From NCBI GenBank assembly GCA_028694545.1, contig JAQVKV010000242.1, positions 1 through 5,241 of the forward strand: a DNA stretch of 5,241 nucleotides. Direction: 5' to 3'. The DNA is from Zavarzinia sp. GTDB lineage: Bacteria > Pseudomonadota > Alphaproteobacteria > Zavarziniales > Zavarziniaceae. Under the pieces are notes generated by a model. It made no database searches and had not been told where the DNA came from. It saw nothing but the letters and a program-made list of their open reading frames with translations. The translations under genes were made by a program, and so were the position numbers. This document shows positions 1 through 5,241 of the stretch, piece after piece. Position 1 is the first letter of the stretch, and each line of letters opens with the position of its first letter.

Positions 1-165
1 GGGCAGGCCCAGCTCGGCCGCCAGGGCCTTGATGACGGGCGCCTCCGCCTTTTCCGCCGCCGTCGCCAGCAAGGCGAGGCCGTCCGCGCCGCCCGCTGCC
101 CGCAAGGCGGCGCGTAAGTCCTCGATCCCGGCGTCCCGGCGAAAGCCGATCCCCGCTACGCGCAT
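1..165 (-). CDS. cobE: CobE / CbiG C-terminal-domain protein, N-terminal part (runs off the left edge)
   Basis: Only the first 55 codons are visible. The protein begins MRVAGIGFRRDAGIEDLRAA and continues through an Ala-rich helix, a LALLATAAEKAEAP stretch and an LAAELGLP stretch. This is the pattern of the CobE/CbiG C-terminal family: VGIG followed by basic residues near the N-terminus, then LAT..KA..P, then LA..LGLP. In the anaerobic pathway the full CbiG opens the precorrin lactone and releases a two-carbon fragment. The stand-alone CobE of aerobic producers is needed for cobalamin synthesis, but its exact role is less settled. The start at 165 is preferred because a GGAG lies 9 bases upstream (178-175). 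An in-frame ATG at 180 would add five residues (MERDE) but would disrupt that arrangement. The gene overlaps the cobL stop by 10 bases, which suggests translational coupling. The 3' part, probably somewhat more than half the gene, is outside the window. Confidence 0.87.
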   Translation of the reverse strand, partial: MRVAGIGFRRDAGIEDLRAALRAAGGADGLALLATAAEKAEAPVIKALAAELGLP

Positions 166-1343
166 TTCGTCACGCTCCATTGCACGATGGGGCGGGCGGG
201 GGTCCAGCCCCGGAAGTGGCCGAGCGGCCTGGCCTCGGCGAGGTCGAGGCGCAGCAGCGTGCCGCCGTGGCGCCCGGCACCCGCGACCACCAGCCCCTCG
301 GTTTCCAGCGTGACCGCATTGATCACCAGGCGGCAGCCGGTGCGGAGCCGGGGCCAGAGGGTATCGAAGGCCGCCGCCGTCATTCCGCCCCCGACGAAGA
401 CGGCGTCCGCCGGCGGGAGAGCGGGAAGGGCATCGATCCAGTCGGCCGCGACGACGGTCATGGCGGCGCCGAGACCGAAGGCGGCGATATTGGCGTCGAT
501 CCCGGCCAGCCGGTCATCCCGCCGTTCCACCGCGACCGCGCGCCCGCCGGCCAGGCACCATTCGATGGCGACGGACCCGGACCCGGCACCGAGATCCCAG
601 AGGCATTCGCCCGCCCGGGGGGCCAGGGCGGCGAGGGTCAGGGCCCGCGCAGGCGCCTTGGTAATCTGCCCGTCGTGGACGAAGACGTCGTCCGGCAGGC
701 CCGGTGTCCGGGGCAGGCCTGAAGCCCCCCGGACCTCCAGCGCGGCCATGACCGGGGCCTCGATTTTGTCGAGATCGAAGCACCGGGCCGTGACCGTCCG
801 CACCCTTTCCCGGGGCCCTCCCAAAGCTTCGCGAATGTGGAGGTGGCTGTTGCCGAAACCCCAAGAGCCCAGCCAACTGGCCAGCGCCGTCGGCGCCGCC
901 CCGGCGCGCAGCAGGCACAACAGGCGGGCTCCCGGCGCCAGATGGGGGCGCAGGACCTCGAAGGGGGCGGCATGCAGGCCAAGGCATGTCGTTCGCTCCA
1001 GCGCCCAGCCCAGCCGGGCCGCCGCCAGCGAAAAGGCGGATGGTGCCGGATAGGCGATCCATTCCCCGGAATCGAGATGGCGCGCCAGCACGGCGCCCGC
1101 GCCATGGTGAAAGGGATCACCGGAAGCGAGTACGGCGACCTGTCGTCCGCGCAGGGCCAGCACCGGTGCGACGTCGAACGGTACGGGCCACGGCCGGCCC
1201 GTTGCACCGATCCCGGCCAGGGCAAGGTGGCGTGGCCCGCCGAAGATGGTTTCGGCGCGGGCAAGCGCGTTCCGGCTTGCTTCGCCAAGACCGGCAAGGC
1301 CATCTTCCCCGATGCCGATGATCGATAGCCAGGGTTCAGCCAT
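156..1343 (-). CDS. cobL: Bifunctional precorrin-6Y C5,15-methyltransferase / C12-decarboxylase CobL
   Basis: A cytoplasmic 395-residue enzyme that uses two S-adenosylmethionines to methylate precorrin-6B at C5 and C15 and decarboxylates the ring C acetate at C12, giving precorrin-8. It is a fusion of two units that are separate proteins (CbiE and CbiT) in the anaerobic pathway. The CbiE-like half covers about residues 1-205, with GIGEDG at 10-15, GGPRHL at 35-40 and LASGDPFHHGAG at 72-83. The CbiT-like half begins near residue 215, with DDVFVHDGQITK at 218-229, the SAM-binding WDLGAGSGSVAIEW at 249-262, and VFVGGG at 315-320. The length is normal for the family. The ATG at 1343 is chosen over the one at 1370 because it gives the usual MAEPWLSIIGIGEDG start, and GAGGGG (1356-1351) sits 7 bases upstream. 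The start codon interlocks with that of divergent cobK, so any private promoter must lie inside cobK. The stop (158-156) lies inside cobE. Confidence 0.97.
   Translation of the reverse strand: MAEPWLSIIGIGEDGLAGLGEASRNALARAETIFGGPRHLALAGIGATGRPWPVPFDVAPVLALRGRQVAVLASGDPFHHGAGAVLARHLDSGEWIAYPAPSAFSLAAARLGWALERTTCLGLHAAPFEVLRPHLAPGARLLCLLRAGAAPTALASWLGSWGFGNSHLHIREALGGPRERVRTVTARCFDLDKIEAPVMAALEVRGASGLPRTPGLPDDVFVHDGQITKAPARALTLAALAPRAGECLWDLGAGSGSVAIEWCLAGGRAVAVERRDDRLAGIDANIAAFGLGAAMTVVAADWIDALPALPPADAVFVGGGMTAAAFDTLWPRLRTGCRLVINAVTLETEGLVVAGAGRHGGTLLRLDLAEARPLGHFRGWTPARPIVQWSVTKCA
1331..1334 (+). promoter_or_regulatory. Ribosome-binding site of cobK
   Basis: AGGG on the plus strand lies 7 bases before the cobK ATG at 1342. 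It lies inside codons 4-5 of cobL on the other strand. It supports the start at 1342 over the longer upstream reading frame that begins at 1246. Confidence 0.65.
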
Positions 1344-1344
1344 G
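1341..1344. other. Shared CATG: interlocked divergent start codons of cobL and cobK
   Basis: The palindrome CATG holds both initiation codons: plus-strand ATG at 1342-1344 starts cobK, and minus-strand ATG at 1343-1341 starts cobL. Both starts are supported by family N-termini (MIRPLILGGT and MAEPWLSIIGIGEDG) and by purine-rich ribosome-binding sites 7 bases away. There is therefore no intergenic DNA between these divergent genes. Confidence 0.9.
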
Positions 1345-2091
1345 ATCCGTCCCCTCATACTCGGCGGCACGCTCGATGCTGGCCGTCTCGCCCGGGCGAT
1401 GGCGACGGCGGGGATCGACGGCGTCTATTCCTATGCCGGGCGCACGGCGGCGCCGAGGGAGCAGCCGCTGCCCCTGCGGGTGGGCGGTTTCGGCGGAATC
1501 GACGGGCTGACCACCTATCTGCGGGCCGAGGCGATCACCCATATCATCGATGCCACCCATCCCTTCGCCGCCGGCATGAGCACCAATGCGGTCGCGGCCG
1601 CCGGGCAGGCGGGCGTACCGCTGATCGCCCTCGAACGCGCGCCCTGGCGCCCCGGGGCCGGGGACGAATGGCACTCCGTCGCCGATATGGCGGGCGCCGT
1701 CGCCGCGCTTGGCGGGCCGCGCCGCCATGTCTTTCTGGCGATCGGGCGCCAGCATGTGGCGGATTTCGCTGGCCATCCGCAGCACCGTTACCTGCTGCGT
1801 TTCGTCGATGCGCCGGAAGGCCCGCCGCCGCTGCCCGACGCGGAAGTGGTGGTCGATCGTGGCCCCTTTACCCTGGCTGGCGATCAGGCGCTGATGGCGA
1901 CGCGGTCGATCGACGTGGTTGTCGCCAAGAACGCGGGGGGCGAGGGGGCGCGCGCCAAGCTGGACGCCGCGCGGGCGCTCGGCCTGCCGGTGATCATGAT
2001 CGAACGCCCCGCGATCCCGCCGCGCCCCGCGGTCGAAAGCGTGGGGGCGGTGATGGACTGGCTCGCTCATTCCGCCGACCTCGGGGTGTAG
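1342..2091 (+). CDS. cobK: Precorrin-6A reductase CobK (antisense to the rest of the cluster)
   Basis: A cytoplasmic 249-residue reductase that uses NADPH to convert precorrin-6A to precorrin-6B, just before CobL. Family motifs are present in order: LILGGTLDA (5-13, the nucleotide-binding loop near the N-terminus), YAGRTAAP (31-38), GGFGG (48-52), IIDATHPFAAGMSTNA (68-83), ALERAPW (96-102), VFLAIGRQ (130-137), RYLLRFVD (149-156), RGPF (173-176), KNAGG (196-200), and the closing KLDAARALGLPVIMIERP (206-223). The length is normal. The frame is open back to 1246, but the start at 1342 gives the family N-terminus and has AGGG 7 bases upstream. This is the only plus-strand gene here. It diverges from cobL with interlocked start codons and runs 25 bases into the 3' end of cobJ. 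Its promoter must lie within the first part of cobL, but I cannot point to convincing -35/-10 boxes. Confidence 0.97.
   Translation: MIRPLILGGTLDAGRLARAMATAGIDGVYSYAGRTAAPREQPLPLRVGGFGGIDGLTTYLRAEAITHIIDATHPFAAGMSTNAVAAAGQAGVPLIALERAPWRPGAGDEWHSVADMAGAVAALGGPRRHVFLAIGRQHVADFAGHPQHRYLLRFVDAPEGPPPLPDAEVVVDRGPFTLAGDQALMATRSIDVVVAKNAGGEGARAKLDAARALGLPVIMIERPAIPPRPAVESVGAVMDWLAHSADLGV
1351..1356 (-). promoter_or_regulatory. Ribosome-binding site of cobL
   Basis: GAGGGG on the minus strand lies 7 bases before the cobL ATG at 1343. It lies inside codons 4-5 of cobK on the opposite strand. It supports initiation at 1343 rather than at the ATG at 1370, which would add nine residues not expected for the family. 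Confidence 0.7.
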
Positions 2092-2798
2092 AGCCAGCGC
2101 CCCACCCGCCGGGTGGTGGACGAGCCGACGATGACCAGTGTGCGCATGTCCGCCATCCCGGGCGTCGCCGTGCCGAGATCGGTGATCGTGATGGCCTCGT
2201 CGGGGCCGCCGACGACGCGGGCGAAGACAATCGGGCGCGCGGGGCCGCAGGCCGCGCGCAGGATGTCCAGGGCGCGGGCGAACTGATGGGGCCGGGCCCG
2301 CGAGCGCGGATTGTAGAAGCCCATGGCGAAATCCGCCTCCGCCGCGAGGCGCAGGCGCCGCTCGATCAGTGGCCAGGGCTTCAGATTGTCCGACAGGTTG
2401 ATGGCGCAGAAGTCGTGCCCCAGCGGCGCGCCGATCCGTGCCGCCACCGCCAGCATGGCGGTGATGCCCGGCAGCACGGCGATCTCCACATCCGGCGCCG
2501 GCGTGCTCTCCAGCGCCTCGAACACCGCCGCCGCCATGGCGAAGACGCCGGGATCGCCCGAGGAGACGACGACGACCCTGCGCCCCGTGGCCGCCAGCGC
2601 CAGGGCATGGCGCGCCCGCTCCATTTCCACCCGGTTGTCGCTGGCATGTCGCACGGCATCCGGCGCGGCCTGTACCCGCGCGACATAGGGGCCGTAACCG
2701 ACGATATCCGTTGCGCGCGCCAGCGCCTCGGTCACCTCCGGCGTGATCTGGGCTTTGGGGCCGGGGCCGAGGCCGGCGACGGTCAGATAGCCGGTCAT
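2067..2798 (-). CDS. cobJ: Precorrin-3B C17-methyltransferase CobJ
   Basis: A cytoplasmic 243-residue class III (tetrapyrrole-type) SAM-dependent methyltransferase. It methylates precorrin-3B at C17 and drives the ring contraction that yields precorrin-4. Visible family motifs are AGLGPGP (8-14), ITPEVTEAL (18-26), DIVGYGPYV (31-39), DNRVEMERA (54-62), VVVSSGDPGVFAMA (76-89), VLPGITAMLAVAARIGAPLGHDF (108-130, in pieces), INLSDNLKPW (133-142), FYNPRS (161-166) and IVGSSTTR (223-230). The ATG at 2798 is chosen over the one at 2864 because it gives the canonical MTGYLTVAGLGPGP start and has GGAAGG (2811-2806) 7 bases upstream. It overlaps the cobI stop by 4 bases (ATGA), a translational-coupling arrangement. 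Its last eight codons, counting the stop, are antisense to the end of cobK. The length is typical. Confidence 0.97.
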   Translation of the reverse strand: MTGYLTVAGLGPGPKAQITPEVTEALARATDIVGYGPYVARVQAAPDAVRHASDNRVEMERARHALALAATGRRVVVVSSGDPGVFAMAAAVFEALESTPAPDVEIAVLPGITAMLAVAARIGAPLGHDFCAINLSDNLKPWPLIERRLRLAAEADFAMGFYNPRSRARPHQFARALDILRAACGPARPIVFARVVGGPDEAITITDLGTATPGMADMRTLVIVGSSTTRRVGRWLYTPRSAE

Positions 2799-3532
2799 GC
2801 GCTCGCCTTCCGCATGGGGCGCCTGCCCTCGCCATGGACGAGGACGAGCGCGAAATAGGGGCAATCCTCGTCCCCGACCTCGGCCAGGGGACGGATGCGT
2901 TCCCGCGCCATGGTGCCATGTTCGATCAGGACGGCGGCCCCGAGGCGCCCGCAGGCGGCGAGCGCCCGGCGGATGCGGGGCAGGTTGCGCCCGGTCTTCA
3001 TCACGACGATCGCATCGGCCGCCGCCATGTGACGGGTCAGTTCCGCTTCAGGCAGGGTCCCGGCGAGGACGGTCAGGACATCGTCGCCCCAGGTCATGGG
3101 GCGCCCTGTCGCGGTCCAGCAGCCGACCATGCCCGGAATGCCGGGGATTACCTCGACCGCGACCCGGTCCCGCAACCGTAGGTGCAGATGCATGAAGGAG
3201 CCGTAGAAAAACGGATCGCCCTCGCACAGGACGACGACGTCCCCGGTCGCGGCGAGGGCGGCGAGGCGGTCGGCCCAGCCGTCGTAGAAGCGGGCGAGGG
3301 CCTCGTTGTATTCGGGACTATCGAAGGGCAGTTCGATGGTGATCGGATAATCCATCGGATGTTCGGTTACATCCGACGCCAGCAGCCCCTCGACGATGCG
3401 GCGCGCCTGTCCGGCGCGGCCCTTCTTGCGGAAGAAGGCGATGTGGCGGGCGGCACGGATCGTCCGGTCGGCGCGAACACTCATCAGGTCGGGATCGCCG
3501 GGGCCGAGGCCGGCGCAGATTACCTTGCTCAT
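2795..3532 (-). CDS. cobI: Precorrin-2 C20-methyltransferase CobI
   Basis: A cytoplasmic 245-residue SAM-dependent methyltransferase of the same class III family as CobJ. It adds the C20 methyl to precorrin-2, giving precorrin-3A, and so commits the macrocycle to corrin rather than siroheme. Motifs seen in order are AGLGPGDPDLMSVRA (7-21), FFRKKGRAGQARRI (33-46), the family-specific EHPMDYPITIE (57-67), VVVLCEGDPFFYGSFMHLH (99-117) with the GDPFFYG core, EVIPGIPGM (127-135), VVMKTGRN (176-183) and CPYFALVLV (224-232). The length is as expected. The ATG at 3532 has GGAG (3543-3540) 7 bases upstream, placed over the end of cobH. Only 4 bases separate it from the cobH stop, and it overlaps cobJ by 4, so it looks like a tightly packed operon member. 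Confidence 0.97.
   Translation of the reverse strand: MSKVICAGLGPGDPDLMSVRADRTIRAARHIAFFRKKGRAGQARRIVEGLLASDVTEHPMDYPITIELPFDSPEYNEALARFYDGWADRLAALAATGDVVVLCEGDPFFYGSFMHLHLRLRDRVAVEVIPGIPGMVGCWTATGRPMTWGDDVLTVLAGTLPEAELTRHMAAADAIVVMKTGRNLPRIRRALAACGRLGAAVLIEHGTMARERIRPLAEVGDEDCPYFALVLVHGEGRRPMRKASA
2806..2811 (-). promoter_or_regulatory. Ribosome-binding site of cobJ
   Basis: GGAAGG on the minus strand, within the last codons of cobI, lies 7 bases before the ATG at 2798. It decides the start of cobJ against the upstream in-frame ATG at 2864. Confidence 0.65.
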
Positions 3533-3536
3533 GCTC

Positions 3537-4169
3537 CTACTCCGCTTTGCCCGCGAGGGCGTTGACGGCGGCGGCCGTGATCGCCGAACCGCCCAGCCGG
3601 CCTTCGACGATGAGGGCCGGAACCGGGGCGGTCTCGATCAGCTCGGCCTTGGATTCGGCGGCGCCGACGAAGCCGACCGGACAGCCGACGATCGCCGCCG
3701 GGCGGGGGCAGGCCGGGTCCTTCAGCATGTCGAGCAGATGGAAGAGCGCGGTCGGGGCGTTGCCGATGGCGACGAGTGCCCCCGCCATATGGGGCCGCCA
3801 GCGTTCGATGGCCGCCGCCGAGCGCGTGGTGCCCCTGGCCCGGGCCTCTTCCGCGACACCGGCGTCGTTCAGGGTGCAGATCACCGCATTGTCCGCCGGC
3901 AGGCGGCTGCGCGTAATCCCTTCCGCCACCATGCGGGCATCGCACAGGATCGGCTTGCCGCCGCGTAGCGCGGCTCGGGCGGCGATCGCCATGCCGGGGG
4001 TGAAGCTGATGTGGCGTTCCAGTCCGACCATACCGGCCGCATGGATCATGCGCACCACCGCCACCTCCTCCTCAGGGGTGAAGCGGGCGAGATCAGTCTC
4101 CGCCCGGATGATGGCGAAGGATCGGGCATAGATGGCGGCGGCGTCGGTTTCGTAGCGGCGCGGGGTCAT
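3537..4169 (-). CDS. cobH: Precorrin-8X methylmutase CobH
   Basis: A cytoplasmic 210-residue isomerase that moves the methyl group from C11 to C12 of precorrin-8, forming hydrogenobyrinate, the final corrin-ring step before amidation and cobalt insertion. The family catalytic histidine is present as H43 within MIHAAGMVGL (41-50). Other family segments are YARSFAIIRAE (14-24), ISFTPG (54-59), ILCDARMVAEGI (74-85), GNAPTALFHLLDM (136-148), GCPVGFVGAAESK (162-174) and GRLGGSAITAAAVNAL (190-205). The position before the GGS is Leu (192), where I expect a basic residue (GRKGGS or GRRGGS) in many homologues. The start overlaps the cobG stop by 4 bases (ATGA), and the upstream Shine-Dalgarno is weak (GAGAG, close to the ATG), so translation probably depends on coupling to cobG. 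The length matches the family. Confidence 0.97.
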   Translation of the reverse strand: MTPRRYETDAAAIYARSFAIIRAETDLARFTPEEEVAVVRMIHAAGMVGLERHISFTPGMAIAARAALRGGKPILCDARMVAEGITRSRLPADNAVICTLNDAGVAEEARARGTTRSAAAIERWRPHMAGALVAIGNAPTALFHLLDMLKDPACPRPAAIVGCPVGFVGAAESKAELIETAPVPALIVEGRLGGSAITAAAVNALAGKAE

Positions 4170-5241
4170 GGTCTCTCGAAGGGCAGGGTGAGGTTGTCGA
4201 TCAGGGTTTCGGGGGCAAGCGCGGTGCGCAGCGGGGTGTCGCCGGCCACGCCGTTACGGATCAGGGCGAAGCCGTCCGCGCGGGCGGTCAGGGTGACGTC
4301 GGCCGGGGCCGGATGGGCGCAGCCCTTGGCGCAGGCGCTGACGTGAAGCACGCGGTCCGCCGGCACGCGCGGCGCAAGCGCGAGGGCGAGGTCCCGTACT
4401 GGGGCTGCTCCTTGCGGGCAGGCCGGGGCGCCGGTGCAGGCGAAGACGCGCAGCCGGGGATCGCTGGCATCGGTAATCAGGCCGGGCAGGTCGGGCAGGG
4501 CGCCGCCCTCGATCAGCAGGGCGCGCCAAGGTGTCAGGCGCAGGGCCCGTCCCCGCGTGGCGATGGCATGCAGCATTTCCGCCCGCAGGCGGCCGAACGC
4601 GAAGGCGACGATGGCGCCCCGGGCATGAACCCCGGGCCCGGGCGGCGGCGCGGCGGGTGCCGGGCGGCTGTCGCCGACCAGAGGGACGGGCAGGGGGATA
4701 CCGCTCGTCAGCAGCGCCTTCATCCGGCCCCGCCCGTCGTTGACGCCGCCCGCCTCGACGAACCAGCGCGCCAGCGCGGCGACCCGCAAGCGAATCTCGT
4801 CCGGCGTCACCGCGCACCCGGTCGGGGCCCCGTCGGCCCGCAGCAGCAGGCGTCCCGCCACGTCCCGTTCGATCCTGACGTCGCCCGGCACATCGGTCAG
4901 CACGGGGGCGGGGCCATGGTCGAGCACGGCGCCGAATTTGCCGGGCAGGGGCGGGGCATCGGCCAGTCCGGCGAGGATCGCACCGGCCAGCGCCCCGGTC
5001 TCCACCATGTCGGACCACAGCGGGGTGATCACCAGATTGCGCCGGCTCTCCGTGGCGACATCCCGGTCCAGCAGGCCAAGGGCGGCCAGATCGGCGAGCA
5101 GGGCGCCATGGCGTTCCGGGGTGACGCCGCGCAATTGCAGGTTGGCGCGGGCGGAAAGATCGATTTCGCCATTGCCCCGGGCTTCGGCGGCAAGGGCGAT
5201 CCCGATCGCCTGCGCAGGCGTCAGGCGGCTCAGGGGCACGC
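4166..5241 (-). CDS. cobG: Precorrin-3B synthase CobG, C-terminal part (N-terminus beyond the right edge)
   Basis: An iron-sulfur monooxygenase, related to nitrite and sulfite reductases, that uses O2 to convert precorrin-3A to precorrin-3B (C20 hydroxylation and lactone formation). It is a hallmark of the aerobic pathway. The visible 358 or so codons include the ferredoxin-like half-domain signature IDLSARANLQLRGV (26-39 of the visible part), RNLVITPL (67-74), LPGKFGAVLDHG (98-109), a Pro/Ala-rich linker (192-203), and a second half-domain with FAFGRLRAEML (213-223) and LRLTPWRALLIEG (233-245). The cofactor cysteines are arranged as C-x5-C (CTGAPAC, 268-274) and C-x3-C (CAKGC, 303-307), as in siroheme/4Fe-4S reductases; the first and third Cys codons are at 4438-4436 and 4333-4331. 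The frame stays open to the window edge. The GTG at 5239 is internal, because the family has several dozen more N-terminal residues. The gene ends in the cobH start codon. Confidence 0.95.
   Translation of the reverse strand, partial: VPLSRLTPAQAIGIALAAEARGNGEIDLSARANLQLRGVTPERHGALLADLAALGLLDRDVATESRRNLVITPLWSDMVETGALAGAILAGLADAPPLPGKFGAVLDHGPAPVLTDVPGDVRIERDVAGRLLLRADGAPTGCAVTPDEIRLRVAALARWFVEAGGVNDGRGRMKALLTSGIPLPVPLVGDSRPAPAAPPPGPGVHARGAIVAFAFGRLRAEMLHAIATRGRALRLTPWRALLIEGGALPDLPGLITDASDPRLRVFACTGAPACPQGAAPVRDLALALAPRVPADRVLHVSACAKGCAHPAPADVTLTARADGFALIRNGVAGDTPLRTALAPETLIDNLTLPFERP

Noticed and set aside
187..1053. A 288-codon plus-strand open frame opposite cobL
   Set aside because: Composition is typical of an antisense shadow (Ala/Arg/Pro/Ser), while CobL on the other strand has full family motifs throughout.
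1200..1341. Possible sigma-70 promoter for cobK, for example TTGCTT at 1277-1282
   Set aside because: No acceptable -10 box is found at 16-18 bases downstream. A single TTGCTT in coding DNA is not evidence enough.
1246..1341. Longer cobK start at 1246 (32 extra residues)
   Set aside because: The extension is read antisense through cobL and is unlike CobK N-termini. The ATG at 1342 has a ribosome-binding site and begins directly with the LILGGT motif.
1668..2858. A 396-codon plus-strand open frame across cobK and antisense cobJ
   Set aside because: Low-complexity, Arg-rich translation with no family motif. It overlaps cobK in another frame and all of cobJ antisense.
1336..2919. A 527-codon minus-strand open frame spanning cobK antisense and cobJ
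   Set aside because: It is Arg/Gly/Ala/Pro-rich with no recognisable domain, and it is a frame shadow of cobK and cobJ, which are both clearly coding. Long open shadows are expected at this GC content.
3533..3536. Riboswitch or other regulatory RNA between genes
   Set aside because: The only non-coding gap in the window is these 4 bases, far too short for a cobalamin riboswitch or promoter.
1..5241. Mobile element, CRISPR, tRNA/rRNA or a new system
   Set aside because: All bases are accounted for by known cobalamin genes with family-typical lengths. I saw no direct-repeat arrays, terminal inverted repeats, transposase motifs or structural RNA signatures.

Overview
The window is a dense, GC-rich (about 70% by eye) cobalamin (vitamin B12) corrin-ring gene cluster. 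The aerobic, late-cobalt gene types (CobG, CobK, the fused CobL), the protein sequences and the high GC together suggest an alphaproteobacterium. I cannot name the genus from the sequence.

Six of the seven genes lie on the minus strand. Reading 5'->3' on that strand they are cobG (4166-5241, N-terminus beyond the right edge), cobH (3537-4169), cobI (2795-3532), cobJ (2067-2798), cobL (156-1343) and the start of cobE (1-165, running off the left edge). The seventh, cobK (1342-2091), is on the plus strand, set between cobJ and cobL. Coding density is essentially complete: the only bases outside an assigned gene are 3533-3536. cobG/cobH and cobI/cobJ overlap by 4 bases in the ATGA manner, cobL/cobE overlap by 10, cobK/cobJ overlap tail to tail by 25, and cobK and cobL diverge from one CATG in which their two ATG codons interlock.

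The enzymes act in sequence. CobI methylates precorrin-2 at C20 to precorrin-3A. CobG uses O2 to make precorrin-3B. CobJ methylates C17 and contracts the ring to precorrin-4. CobK reduces precorrin-6A to precorrin-6B. CobL methylates C5 and C15 and decarboxylates the C12 acetate to give precorrin-8. CobH moves the C11 methyl to C12 to give hydrogenobyrinate. CobM (C11 methylation) and CobF (C1 methylation), which act between CobJ and CobK, are not in the window. cobE usually accompanies these genes, but its role is less certain.

No RNA genes, mobile elements, CRISPR arrays or cobalamin riboswitch are visible. The biochemistry is a known pathway. The notable point is architectural: a complete antisense gene (cobK) interrupts an otherwise co-directional operon with no intergenic DNA at either junction, so its regulatory signals must lie inside coding sequence.
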